64,000 nucleotides of DNA from Juglans regia (GCF_001411555.2 NC_049910.1:32769150-32833149); one strand, 5' to 3'; counted from the stretch's first letter, positions 22,340-34,199 are shown. Made by a program: numbers and translations. The notes: generated by a model from the sequence alone, not told the origin.

Positions 22340-22937
22340 ATGGTGAGACGTTTCTCGAGAAACACCAAACTTGTGAACCGTTCTGACGAACCACTGAAGG
22401 TTGCTGTGACAGTGGATAGGACGTTTGTAAAGGATGACGGATGTCTAATAATCCAACCGGGTGAGCACAGGTACATCTGCTACGCCGATTTGGGGATAGA
22501 ATACAATGGTGGGCGCCTAGTAGAAGTGCTTTTTTACCTCGGAGACCGGCAGACGAAACCAATATTGACATCGCAAATAAGGGACCATGAGAAAATAATA
22601 TTCTCCAAACACGATGATGGAACCATCGACCACGATCTTATCAAGGGAAGTATGGTCAACATGAACGGGTAATTCCCTTTATTTTATAACTTGTTCAGAT
22701 GGGAGACCTAATAAAATAATCGGAGATGGAATTTTGATTGACAGAGATGCTTTGTTTTTCTCCTTTTTTTCTTTCATTGGTTTACTTGCTCTGTTATGTT
22801 TTGAGTTACAGGATAGTTATCTCAATGAAAGGCGCGGTGAAAAAGATCAAGTCATTGCTGATGTAGATTGGTTTCGAATACCCCTCGGTGTGATTGAAGT
22901 GGATGACGACGACAAGCATTCTCCGAGAGTTCTTTAG
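22340..22937 (+). CDS. Unknown two-exon protein, about 149 residues
   Basis: Exon 1 22340-22668 ends AACGG|GTAATT. Exon 2 most simply starts at 22817 after GGATAG, which keeps one open frame to TAG at 22935-22937 (450 nt in all). Using the AG five bases earlier (exon from 22812) gives a frame that stops after 18 codons, so the downstream acceptor is preferred. The protein has alternating hydrophobic/polar stretches suggesting beta strands ('EPLKVAVTVDRTFVKDDG', 'YICYADLGIEYNGG') and ends with an acidic segment, 'GVIEVDDDDKH'. There is no signal peptide or membrane segment. I do not recognise the family. Partial copies of its 3' end at 10590 and 19698 show it was part of the local duplications. 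Expression evidence is needed to settle the acceptor. Confidence 0.6.
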
Positions 22938-23913
22938 CTTCGCGAGGGACTAATCTGTGTGTTTGTAACAGATTCATGGGAAGAGTGATTGTCATCGAAT
23001 GTTTCACTTTACATTATATTGAGAAATACAAAAAGAAACTTTCACTTTACATTATTTGTTTATGGGATATCAATTTTGTCAAAGATCCCTCGACCCCACT
23101 CATTTTCTTCATCTTAAAAATGCCACCATCCATCTTAATTGTTTTACTATTTCGATAACATAAATTGATATAAATATATTTTAAGGATTTTCTGAAGAAC
23201 CTTCTACCTTCCCCGTAGTCAAAGATGCTACCGCATCATTCAATATTCGACTCCCCAATCATCCATGTGCATATAACACTTTATAAATGTGGATTTAGCC
23301 ATTAAAAATTATTATAAATAAATCACTATTATTATAAATAACAAAATTAAAAAAAAAATTTCTCTAGTTTAATTAGAGTCTTATGGCCTATGGGTAGTAG
23401 ACTAGGGAATTATAGGTGGGGTGTAACCGGTTCGATTTAGTCTAATTTTGAATATACTTTATAACCGAACTGATATATCTTAGTTTTGAGATTTGAAGAA
23501 TCGATACCACACTGGATATATTCCAGTATTTTCAATTTTACTAGTTTCGATCCGATTCAATCTGATTTTTTTGATTTTTATATAATAATTATAATAAACT
23601 GATTAGTCATCAACTAAAATAAACTTAAGCTAAGTAAACTTAATTTGGACTATCGTAATAAATGTACACTATAAATTGTGACAATTAACACGTCTAACAA
23701 GGTTCATACACGTCTAATAACAAGGTTCATACAGCGTAAAAAACGCTTATTCTAACGATATGGACGTCTGATCGGGTCTTCCGTAACTCATTTCTCTTCA
23801 TTACTTTTAGTCCTACTTTTTCAGTTCTTTTGACCAACTAAAATCATTTAATTAATCAACCACGTCACTTTGTTTCTAGAAATGGTCACGAATGCTATCG
23901 ATTACACTAATCA
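22938..23913. other. AT-rich spacer downstream of the unknown gene
   Basis: The first ~55 bp are the gene's 3' flank (shared with 19.8 kb). A short direct repeat, ACACGTCTAA(C/T)AACAAGGTTCATACA type, sits near 23690 and 23710. No gene is seen. Confidence 0.5.
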
Positions 23914-24428
23914 GAGCACTAGCCAAATGCCAGTGTCATCTAAATATTTGTCTTATTTGTTTCAAATTTATATGTATTGGACTAGTCAAAGTAATAAGTC
24001 TTTGACTTTGAGCTACAATTAGAAGCACCTACCGGTCATACTTAGCGAGCTCCTATGCATGGACCAAACGAATAAAGTATTCGATAAAATTCCATCCAAT
24101 TTGAAAATCTGTCCTTAGTTTCCAAGTTCTTCTTCTATATTATATTTTGTAATAATTTCTATATTTTTTATAAATAAAAAATAATAGATTGAAGAAAAAA
24201 ATAATTAGAAAAAAATAATTTAAATATCAAATTAAATTATTAATTAATATATAGTTAGTGTAATTACAAAATATAAAAAAATTAAAAAATAATATTATAT
24301 TATTATTTTAATTAATTTAATGGCTAGTCTAATGTGAATTTACCCAACCAAATATTAATGTTATAGTCAAAACTTAAAATTTTAGTCAAAATTTAGACTT
24401 GACAATAACTAACTCATTACTAACGCTC
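23914..24428. mobile_element. Possible Tourist-like MITE
   Basis: Left end GAGCACTAGCCAAATGCC; right end (reverse strand) GAGCGTTAGTAATGAG. It is flanked by TCA at the left and TTA at the right, an imperfect 3 bp target duplication. The core is AT-rich with no coding. Confidence 0.45.
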
Positions 24429-24444
24429 TTACTTTTCTAACTAG

Positions 24445-24945
24445 ATGTGAGCATTAGTATTAGTATTGGTGTAATTAACTTTTTAGGCAAATTTTGGATA
24501 AGATGTCACTTTTGACCTTTTGTCTATCCCATAATAATTTTATATTTTACATTAAATTAGTCATATCACTAGTTATAATAATAAAATATTATTAATTTTT
24601 TTAAAATTTTTTATCTATACATTAATATATATCTTTTATATATTTTTTTTGTCTCGTTTTTTATTTTACTTTTCTTAGTTTCCAAAAATCTACACATCAA
24701 AATACATGAAATCTATCAAGAGAAGAGAGAAGGGAGTTTGAGTGTGACGAAAAAATACGATAGAAAAAATAGCATAAATTAATCAGTTGGAGGGATAACA
24801 GTAATCATACATATATGGCAATTTAACACAACGTGTAACGCAAATGCAAACCGTTTGTTTCTTTCAATACAGACAATTTTAAGAGATTATTAGCCAAATT
24901 TTATATTGCAATGGCTAAGCCAATACCATTGCGCTGAGAGTTACC
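24445..24945. mobile_element. Possible second Tourist-like MITE, adjacent
   Basis: Left end GAGCATTAGTATTAGTATTGG-like; right end (reverse strand) GCGCAATGGTATTGGC. The termini are diverged and the target duplication is uncertain. It sits about 20 bp from the previous MITE. Confidence 0.35.
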
Positions 24946-25189
24946 TTTTATAAATCATATGCATTGGAACTAGCCTTTGAGTAATGTTAGATATTAGGGT
25001 GTATAAAAATGTAACACTTCTTATTAGTGTAAAAATGATTGGGTACCCTTCAAATGTGTCCCAAAAGTGTCTCCTAGTGTATGTTTTTTTTTTCTTTTTT
25101 TTTTAATATTTATAAAAGTTACTACCAGTGAATTTGTTTGTATGTATATTTTTTAATATTAGAAAATCAAAATACATTGAGACTAGGGT

Positions 25190-25425
25190 GTGTTTAGTTG
25201 TTGACATTAACTCAATTCATCTCAAATCAAATATTGATAAAACTCATTAATTTTTCAACTTTTCATAAAAATTTTAAATTCATCTCAATTTATTTTATAT
25301 ATTTAAACACATATGTCAATCTATTTATATTCAAATACATTTCAATAAAATTTATAAAATATTATTTTTTATAGATTAATTCAAATTATTTAAAATCAAC
25401 TCAATATCCAAAGATAAAGGTTATA
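25190..25425. repeat. AT-rich MITE-like segment, uninterrupted paralogue of 10656-10835
   Basis: Begins AGGGTGTGTTTAGTTGTTGA and matches the left flank of the 5.7 kb element at 10656-10835. It reads ATTTAAAATCAACTCAATAT where the 10.8 kb copy has the insertion, so it acts as an empty site. Confidence 0.7.
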
Positions 25426-26400
25426 AAAAAAATCGTATATATTTAAAGGGAATTCTAGCAACACCCTAGTACTACTGTATATATAATTTTCAAAGTGAAA
25501 AGAAGTCTGTCAAACATATGCGATGGCCATAGCTGCTGACTTAAGGGTTTATTTTAAAAAATGAGATAAGATGAATTGAGATTAAAGTTAAAAAAATAAA
25601 ATAAAATATTATTAAAATATATTTTTTGATATTATTTTTATTTTAAAATTTAAAAAAATTAAATTATTATTTTATTTTATATAAAAATTTAAAAAAATTA
25701 TAATAATGAAATGAGATAAGATATTTATTGAAAACAAAACGAGGGCTTAAGGATCCAGCGCATTGACTGATGCTAGTTCACATAGGTCGTGACAAGCGTA
25801 CAAGTGTCCTAGTGTCCACGCAGGACAGACTATATATTCAAAGTCTTAAGTCTCACTCATTCTCGGTAAAGGACAGGTTTGTATAAAATGATATTTTAAT
25901 TCATCTCATCTCATCTTATCTTATCTTATCTTATTTTATTTTATTTAATTATTATAATTATTTTAAATTTATACAAAAATATAATAAATAATTTAATTTT
26001 TAAAAATTTTAAAATAATAATAATATTTTATTTAATTTTTAACTTTCATTTCAATTCATTTTAAAACATCTACATCCTATATCATCAAAATCTCTGAATT
26101 CTAATAAAAATTTTACCTTTTTCATAAATAACTTGAATTTGAATAGTTACCAAAAATTAATAAATAAAAAATAGTTGGACTGGGTACACAGAAGTTTGTC
26201 TCTAGCGCCACCAAATATCAAAGTATTTGGTTCTAGCCACCCAAACTCACAACGTAGGGTTTTTTCTTCAACATACTAGTCTCGACTGGAGTTTCTCCAG
26301 GAACAAGGTAAAGATGGATAAAATAAATATGTGCACAACTTCTGGATTAAACAACAAAATGAATGAACACAATCTCATAACCATGAAAAAGTGAGAGGAA
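25426..26400 (+). repeat. Duplicated segment S, copy 2
   Basis: Counterpart of 16560-17260. It carries a 199 bp MITE (25547-25745) that is absent from copy 1, and keeps about 100 bp of retrotransposon leader next to the LTR fragment, which copy 1 has lost. No gene is seen. Confidence 0.75.
25547..25745. mobile_element. 199 bp MITE with CTTAAGG target duplication
   Basis: AT-rich insertion flanked by CTTAAGG at 25540-25546 and 25746-25752. The paralogue at about 16640 reads GACTTAAGGATCCAGCGC with one copy of the heptamer and no insert. The 7-8 bp duplication suggests the hAT superfamily. Inside, ATGAGATAAGAT occurs near both ends in the same orientation. Confidence 0.85.
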
Positions 26401-26625
26401 GCTTTGATACCAATTGAAGAAATATTTAAAATAAAATAATGTCTATCTATTATCATAGCATGCATATACTAAATAGAAGAAAACATACATCATCTATGGT
26501 TAAAAGATAAGCTAGTCATCACTTTTGTATATCCCAAATAATCTAGTATTTATGTGTTGATGAGACTTTTACTCTCGTCTGACTCTCATGAAGTCTAATG
26601 GGCCAACTCCAAGACTTCCTCAAGT
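26260..26625 (-). mobile_element. Copia LTR fragment with primer-binding site, copy 2
   Basis: On the minus strand an LTR end (about 26625-26413) is followed by TGGTATCAAAGC (26412-26401), the initiator-methionine tRNA primer-binding site typical of plant copia elements, and then about 140 bp of leader. The rest of the element is missing. Confidence 0.7.
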
Positions 26626-26639
26626 GCTCACTAAATAAT

Positions 26640-28395
26640 CCAATCCATTATAGACTCACATTATAATTATGCTAGTCCACACAACAAGAAGCCTCTAGAA
26701 ATGATGCCTTACAAATATGGAAACTCCCACTCAAAGTCAAGCTTATGCAACAATCATGAAATCTGCAATATATGTCTACAATCTCATTGATTAAGCAAAT
26801 CGATCACATTTATGTTAGTTGTATCATTTGTTACATAAAAAAGATATTTATAACCGTGAATTGTGCAACCGCCGTGTAATCATTCTGAAAAAAATGAATA
26901 AAATATGAGACTTGTATTAAAAAATTAATTAATTTTTTAATAGTGGACTCCACTTTTTTTTAAAGTGATTATACGGCGTTTACGTACTTCACGATTGTAT
27001 GTAAAATTACTCTTTGTTACATTGTATAGAAAAAGACGATCCTATTGACCTCTCAAAATTGCATCTTTCTATTTTTCAATGACTTGTACCATCTACATTA
27101 CGAATACACAATATACTTACTGGTTTGGTGTGTTAGCCAAAACAATGTCTCTACAATTTTGTTCTAAATTTCACCTCCGAATTAAGAGCTTTGATATTTA
27201 TAAGCCCCACGCACCACACACTACAATTTCTTTTAATTTTTTAATTTTTTAAATTATTTTTTTGGTTATATTCTTTTTAAAACAATTGAATTCTTCTACA
27301 CATAATCCATATACTACATATTTGATAAGAGAAAAAAAATAAAAAATAACAAAAATGGTAGTGTATGGTGTGTGAGACTTATGAATATAATTTTTTCTGA
27401 ATTAAAATGCTTTTAAAACTTTTGCTAAAAATTTAGAAATTCTTATAGCATCAGACTAAAAGTAAAGGATAATGATAGTCTTACTACCCTCCTACCACCA
27501 TTTTACTACTCTATAATGTATTTGATTTTTTTTATTATTATTTTTAAGTTTTTTTTTTAACATCCTTAATTATTAAGAAAAAATTAAAAAAATATACAAT
27601 TTCACTAATAGTCAATTCCTTAAGCATTAAGTAAAAAGAAATTAAAAAAAAAAAGTAGTAGTAAATGGGTGGTAGGAAGTAGGAAGTCTATCATTACCCA
27701 AAAGTAAAACTAGTATATTCAAGGAATAATGACAGCCTTACTACTCTTCTACTACCATTCTACTTCTCTTTTTAATTTTTTTTTTTTAAATTTTTCTCTT
27801 ATTTAATGGTTAAAAAAGTGACTATGAAATTATATATTTTTAAATTTTTTTTTAATAATTAAAGATATTAAAAAATACTTAAAAGAAAAAAAAAAAATAC
27901 ACCAAAAACAATGAAGTAATGATAAAAAAGTTGTAAATCTATTATTACCCATCTTCAAGACAGGAATCTCTCATACCATTTCTAAACTCCTGTTAGATAT
28001 AACTCTTTAAACTGCCACCTAATTTACAATCACGGATTTCAAATTATAAAAACTTATAATATACCCATTTTTCTAGTTAATTAAAATGATAAAATTATTT
28101 CATATACGAAAATCTTAAAATAAATAAATAAATAAAGGACCACCCAAGCACGAGTTAAAATAAAATAATCAACATTGATAGTATTATTATGATATTAGTT
28201 CTAAATTATTTGATATCATCTTACGAGATGATTAAAGGATAATGAAAAACGATATTTAGCAATATTACATTTGGCAATTCATTTTATCAAATTGAATAAT
28301 TTTTAATTTTTGAGGTATTTGTATTTTCTTATATAAAAATCACTAATTCCCTATTGATGACTTGCAAAAATCACCGAATATGCCCCAATAGAATA
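26640..28395 (+). repeat. Duplicated segment U, copy 4 (upstream of PPR copy 2)
   Basis: Matches U copy 1 up to the PPR start. It carries an extra ~180 bp insertion at about 26835-27015 between two copies of TTGTTACAT, absent from the other copies. Both MITEs are present. Confidence 0.85.
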
Positions 28396-28511
28396 GTACG
28401 TGGCTACGCGACATTGGCTGCGAAAGACTGAGCTCGATACGTTATTGGATAAAATAATCTGGGGAAATGTGAACTTCCAAAACGGCATACCCAACACTGT
28501 ACCCAGAAGCA

Positions 28512-30654
28512 ATGGCTGCTCCTTCGTCCCTCCACTGCCTCGGACCGCCCTTATTTATCGAAAATTCGCCCCCAAAGAAACCCACCTCCACCACCACCAT
28601 TTCCACGATCGTCGCCACCGAGAACAGCAGCGTTAATGAAAACTCAACTCAGCTACACCCATCTCTTGTTGCACTGGAAAAGTGCTCCAACATGTCGCAG
28701 CTCAAGGTTATCCATGCCCAAATGCTCAGGACCGGCCTTTTCTTCGACGAATACAAAGCCAGCAAAGTCGTTGCCTTTTGTGCTCTCCAAGACTCCGGAA
28801 GCCTCCGTTATGCCCGTTTGGCCTTTACCCAAATCCCCAATCCCACAACCTATACGTGTAATTCCATTATTCGAGGCTACACCAACAAGAACTCGCCCCG
28901 CCAGGCACTTCTGTTTTACCAAGAAATGCTAACTAGAGGTCTGGCCCCTGATAGATTCACGTTCCCTTCATTGTTCAAATCGTGTCAGGATTTGCGTGAG
29001 GGCGAACAGTTGCATTGTCATTCTACGAAGCTCGGTTTCGCTTCGGATTCTTATATTCAGAACACGTTGATGTATACGTACTCCCAATGCGGGTGCTTGG
29101 TTTCAGCTCGCAAGGTGTTTGAAAAAATGGTGGAGAAGAGTGTGGTGTCTTGGGCGACCATGATTAAAGGGTATGCGCTATGCGATCAACCAGATGAAGC
29201 TGTTAGGATTTTTGAGAGGATGGAATTTGAGGGTGTGAAACCTAATGAGGTTACTCTGGTTAATCTGTTGAGTGCATGTGCTAGAGCGAGGGATTTGGGA
29301 ATGACGAGACAGGTGCACGAATACATTGATGAGAATGGTTTTGGGTACCACGAGGTCCTAATCACGGCTCTTATGGATGTTTATTGCAAGTGTGGTTGTC
29401 TGTCTCTTGCTCGGGAATTATTTGACAACATGCCCATAAAAAACTTGGTTTCTTGGAACATAGTCATCAATGGACATGTTGAGGATAGTGATTTCGAGGA
29501 GGCCTTATCACTCTTTAAAGAGATGCAACTCGAGGGCCTCAAGGGGGATAAAGTGACTATGGTTAGCTTATTGATCGCTTGTACCCATTTGGGTGCTCTT
29601 GAGCTTGGGAAATGGTTGCATGCCTATATTGAAAAGGAGGGCATAGAGGTGGATGTTGCCTTAGGAACAGCACTTGTTGACATGTATGCGAAGTGTGGGA
29701 GCATAGCCATTGCAATGAGTGTATTCCAAGAACTGCCTGAGAAAGATGTTATGACTTGGACAGCCTTGATTGTAGGTCTTGCAATGTGTGGTCAAGGAGA
29801 GAAGGCATTGGTGTATTTCTCTGAGATGCAGATTGCAGGGGTGAAACCAGATGCAATTACCTTTGTAGGGGTCTTGGCAGCCTGTAGTCATACTGGATTT
29901 GTGGATGAAGGGATTTCACATTTTAACTCAATGTCTAAGACATTTGGCATTCTGCCTAGCATTGAACACTACGGTTGTATGGTTGACATTTTAGGCCGAG
30001 CTGGCCGCATAGCTGAAGCAGAGGAGCTGATACAGAACATGCCAATGGCACCAGATCATTTTGTTTTGGGAGGACTTCTTGGTGCCTGCAGAATCCATGG
30101 CAACCTTGAGGCTGCAGAAAGGGCAGCTCAAAAGCTTATCGAGCTTGACCCAAACCATGGCGGAACATCTTTGTTTTTATAAAAAAAATATAGCTCGTCA
30201 AGGAAGTGGGAGGAAGCTAAAAAGGTCAGGGAACTCATGGCAGAAAGAAACATAAAGAAGCTGCCAGGTTGCAGTTTGATTGAAGTTGATGGTGTAGTTC
30301 ATGAATTTGTAAAAGGTGACTCAACACATCCGCAATCTTCACTGATCTATGATTAACCGATTAAAGAAAGAGGGTTATGTTCCTTATAAATCAGAAGCGT
30401 TGTTTGATATGGATGAAGAAGAAAAGGAGACTGCACTTAGCCACCATGGTAAGAAGCTGGCAATTGCATTTGGGCTTTTAAGTACCGTCCCTGGGACCCC
30501 GATTCGAGTCGTGAAAAACCTTCGCGTGTGCCGTGATTGCCACACTACAACCAAACTCATTTCCAGGGTTTACGAAAGAGAAATACTAGTTCGGGATAGG
30601 AATCGGTTTCACCATGTCAAGGGTGGAGTTTGTTCGTGCAGGGATTTCTGGTGA
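28512..30654 (+). pseudogene. PPR protein, PLS class with DYW-type C-terminus, copy 2 (stop and frameshift near C-terminus)
   Basis: Near-identical to copy 1 (5288-7416) but open for 556 codons from ATG 28512 to TAA 30180-30182. It therefore encodes the full PPR array and part of the E region. The TAA stands at the same codon as in copy 1. Beyond it the E/DYW region is still in frame until a 17 bp deletion at about 30351, relative to copy 1, shifts it. The remaining DYW segment is open at 30349-30654. The active-site HSE of the deaminase-like domain is changed to HGK ('SHHGKKLA'), so this copy's DYW domain would be inactive in any case. It could still make a truncated PPR protein without DYW; such proteins can work with a separate DYW partner, but that is speculation here. 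Confidence 0.88.
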
Positions 30655-31262
30655 CGCAAGACTCATCCAATCAAGAGAGCTTTCACAAATTTTCTGCATT
30701 CTGTACCACATTCACATAGAGAAGTTTCTTTTTCGACCCTTGTATCCCATTTATCTTTGTGCATTAGTTATATGTTCATATTCATTTCTGTGCCCAAGCT
30801 TGTCTATTTGAAATATAACTGGTCATAGTGACGGAAAATCTAAGGAATTTTGTCCCAGATTATGTTATAGCCTGAATAACCTTAGGATGAGGTCGTGGTA
30901 AGCAGCTCATGCTGCCTGCGGAACTTACCCCTCAAACTTCTCCATTTAATACCATCCACGAATTCCCTCAAACTTCCATCCAACTTGTAATCACTCCACA
31001 AGCTACTGAGTTTAACAATTACCCTTCAAATTATCAAAAACTTGTAAAAGCACCCTAGAGAAACTATGCAAATGGCAAGCAAGAAAGTAAATTTGGAAAC
31101 TAGTTTTCCACTCGTCTCAGTTCTCACGCATCACCAATACGCTGAACTGAACTCTTCACAGTTAAAATTAAACAGCAAGATTTCCCAACACGTTGCCGTT
31201 ACAGACAATTTTCTCAGTGACACAATAAGATTTCATCCTTATTATAGAAGGCAAAGACTCTA
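30655..31262 (+). repeat. 3' flank of PPR copy 2, duplicated at 7417-8025
   Basis: Non-coding; matches the PPR copy 1 flank to about 31250, where the two diverge. This marks the right end of the duplicated unit. Confidence 0.8.
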
Positions 31263-31831
31263 ACTACCTTATTATGTTGTTGGAGATAACTACATGGTAT
31301 TCGTTATAACATGAACAGAACATGTTTTTTTACATCTGAGAATAATCTGATGTAATGATGTTTCCCTTACAGAGAGAATAAACAACCAAAGGTTCCACAA
31401 TCAACAAGCTTACTCAGCTGCTTTGAGTGATACGACTACAAGATGCATGAAAGGTCCTCAGTTCAGTTGGGCAAAACATGACTTTTGTTATCAATAAATA
31501 AAAGCTTAATAACACAAGAGAAGGAAGGGTGACCGTAGAAAGAAAGAAGTACATGCAAACATTACGCCGTAAAATCAATAAGAAAGGACCATATAATAGT
31601 AAAAGATAACAAAAATCACAATCATTTGTCCCTGTTGAAACATGCTCGGAAAGCTAACAGAAAGTACAATTCTAATGACCATAATAAATTGATCGCATAC
31701 AGAAAGTTTCTTAAATCATGGAAAAAAGAATATACTTAACATCGAACTTCAAGCATCCACTTATCCTCTTCTTCAATGGACAAAAAAGAAAAAAAGAAAA
31801 AAAGAAAAAGAAACATAGAGCATAGAAATCC
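31263..31831 (-). other. Spacer and 3' untranslated region of the GDP-fucose transporter gene
   Basis: Contains the 3' end of the minus-strand transporter transcript. An A/G-rich tract, AAAAAAGAAAAAAAGAAAAAG-like, is at about 31782-31812. No other gene is seen. Confidence 0.5.
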
Positions 31832-32887
31832 TCATACAGAAGCAAGTTTACCAGACAGGCCCTTTACTTGATTCTCATCTCTAAAATCATCACCGTCATT
31901 CTCACTATCAGTTTGCTTCGATGCTGTTGACTCACGCTGTGCTGGAGCACCGCCAGCTCCAGTAACTGACTGCTGATAAAGAACTCCACCGGCAAGTGTG
32001 AAGAGGAGGCATAGCAAACCAAAAGGACTGGCATGCTTATCCCAAATTAGCACATTGATGGCAACCGTAAGAAACTTATTAACAACACCAGTCACCGTAA
32101 AAGCTGTAGCAGAGATTGCCTTCCTTGCAGCAAACCCAAAGAAACTGATGGCCAGTCCAAAAACGCAAGACAATGATACGGCAAAGAATGCAATGGGTTC
32201 AAACCAATTCCCAGAATTAGATCCCAATGTGGCAAACACGTCGACATACTCTCCCGTAAGAAACCAAAACACTGGAGCAATCATCAATGATAACAAATTG
32301 TTATAAAACACAAATCCCCAAGTGTTCAACCCAAGATTTGTCACCATATGTTTGATATAAACCATCTCAGTAGTAATTGTCACCAAATAAGCAAATGCCC
32401 ATGAGTATGCAGTCAAAGAAAAAGCCGAATCCGTGGCCACATACCCAACAGCTCCACCCAATATGATCAACAAAGACACAAAGGTGAGCTTTGATGGGCA
32501 CGGCTGTCTCCTAAATGTTGTATCTGCTAAAGCAACCAAAAGGGGTGTCAAGGATCTAAACACTATAAATGTATCGACATTCGCGTGACGAAGAAGATTA
32601 GTGTTCGTAAAGATTGCCAGATAGAAAACCATAGCAGCGGGTAAAAACTTCTTGGCAATCTCAAATGTAAATTGATCGTGGTGTAGAAATCCTAGTTTCC
32701 CTAAAACCCAAACTCCAAGAGCAGAAATTAGATACTGCAACGCAGTCAAAAGGCCAGGATAGTTGAATTTAGTTATGGCAAACTTGTTTATCACAGCAAG
32801 CAAGCTCGAACAAAGCGCATACCCAAGTACGAGACTGCTCGTGGCATAGTACTGCTTCGTGGCATCGAATCGAATAGAAGACATCAT
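31832..32887 (-). CDS. GFT1: GDP-fucose transporter (nucleotide-sugar transporter, Golgi)
   Basis: Intact single coding exon of about 350 residues and strongly hydrophobic, with about ten predicted membrane segments, of the drug/metabolite transporter superfamily (NST/TPT group). It closely resembles the plant GDP-fucose transporter GFT1/GONST4: 'SSLVLGYALCSSLLAVINK' at the N-terminus, 'LLRHANVDTFIVFRSLTPLL' in the middle, then 'GVVNK', matching the GX(L/V)NK motif linked to GDP-sugar binding, and a C-terminal tail ending 'GKLASV', probably cytosolic. It would exchange GDP-fucose for GMP across the Golgi membrane for fucosylation of wall polysaccharides and glycoproteins. The frame is open upstream to 32911, but MMSS at 32887/32884 matches the family start. 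The coding part is intact, unlike nearly everything else in the window. Confidence 0.93.
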   Translation of the reverse strand: MMSSIRFDATKQYYATSSLVLGYALCSSLLAVINKFAITKFNYPGLLTALQYLISALGVWVLGKLGFLHHDQFTFEIAKKFLPAAMVFYLAIFTNTNLLRHANVDTFIVFRSLTPLLVALADTTFRRQPCPSKLTFVSLLIILGGAVGYVATDSAFSLTAYSWAFAYLVTITTEMVYIKHMVTNLGLNTWGFVFYNNLLSLMIAPVFWFLTGEYVDVFATLGSNSGNWFEPIAFFAVSLSCVFGLAISFFGFAARKAISATAFTVTGVVNKFLTVAINVLIWDKHASPFGLLCLLFTLAGGVLYQQSVTGAGGAPAQRESTASKQTDSENDGDDFRDENQVKGLSGKLASV

Positions 32888-33336
32888 TAATTCGACTACA
32901 ATCTGAACCAAATTAAGTGCTAAATCTAGAAGATCTTCAACAATTTAAAGAGCCGTAAAACAAGATTGCACTCTGAGAGAGCTGACTAAATCAGAATTTA
33001 AGGTAAATGAAGTGGTAAACCAGTTCATAACAAAATCTGAGAGGTGGGGTAAATGAAATCAAGACGATCTGATACAATGGGAGCAAATTCATATGAGAAA
33101 AACCTGACAAATTCAACTGAATTTCACAACCCTTTTAGATTAAGATCAGCAACAACAGAACCAAAGCAGAGATTAAAGAATGAAAATGAAACCCAAAAGA
33201 GAGGTGAGGTACACATCACCGACAGAGACGGGATCATCGATCTTGAACAAAATGGAGAGAGATTGAGAATCGTAGACACCTATTGCTCGAGTGAAAGACA
33301 GAGAAAAGCTTTGCAAGAGGAAATGGGTGAAGTGCG

Positions 33337-33367
<31 letters not shown>

Positions 33368-33400
33368 CGGGGGTGATGAAGAGGGTTTTGTAGTCCCATC
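32888..33400 (-). promoter_or_regulatory. 5' leader, probable leader intron and (CT)n tract of the transporter gene
   Basis: On the minus strand a C/T-rich leader starts with a (CT)n run (plus-strand (GA)n at about 33341-33366). A possible donor is GTCG|GTGATG near 33213, and the acceptor TTGGTTCAG at about 32906 lies just before the start codon. Non-coding first exons with CT tracts are common in plant genes. Confidence 0.5.
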
Positions 33401-34199
33401 CAATGGAGCAGCTGGAAGAAATTCTATGGCGTTGATTTGGTAGTTAATTTGGGACGACGGTCGGCTAATTGGATGTTAAACGACTTCGTTTTCAGAGCAT
33501 TCACTCGAGCCTGTAAAATATATAAGATTGTAAAATTGGGCTAAAATGTATGGGCTAAACAGTAGAATATTTTAGTAGTAGTTTGAATTTAGAGATGAGT
33601 TGAGATGGTTTGTGAATAGTAGAATAAAAATTAAATTATTTATTATATTTTGTGTGAAAATTTAAGAAAGTTGTTTTGAAATTTGAAAAAGTTGAATTGT
33701 TTATTATATTTTGTGTGAGAATTTGAGAAAGTTATAATGATGAGATGAGATGAATTGATGTGGGTTAAGATGGATTACGAATACAAACGAGTACATCTCT
33801 CCAACAAATAGCACTTGAAATAAGTCAACAAATTACATTCTTTAGCTAAAATTTAACAGAGATATAACCAATCCAATGCCAATCTAAGGTTAAAAGTGTT
33901 TCTTATGTAATACATCTTATAACATTTAATATTGTTTAGGTTCATGAGGAGTGCTGATCTAAGTATTAAATTTTATAGAGTCCATACATTTTGTTTATCT
34001 CCATTTTTTACAAACAAATGAATAAAAGTTGTAAAGCATTGATAGTATAATACTATAAGGTAAGAATTAAATCTCTCTCAACAAAAAATAGAAAAAAAAA
34101 TGATTGTCTTTTTTTTTTTTTTAAAAAAAAAAAAGAGTAACATTGATGTCCTCATCTTTTTATATTGGAAGAGAGATAAACACAAATTCCTGTGATAAC
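33401..34199. other. Spacer with GAGATGAGATGA-type MITE
   Basis: About 33580-33795 is an AT-rich MITE-like repeat with two copies of TTATTATATTTTGTGTGA and ends built from GAGTTGAGATGG and GATGAGATGAATTGA. The rest is AT-rich with poly-A/T tracts at about 34085-34135. No gene is seen. Confidence 0.45.

Noticed and set aside
31998..32306. Plus-strand open frame opposite the GDP-fucose transporter
   Set aside because: It is the complement of a strongly supported membrane-protein coding region.
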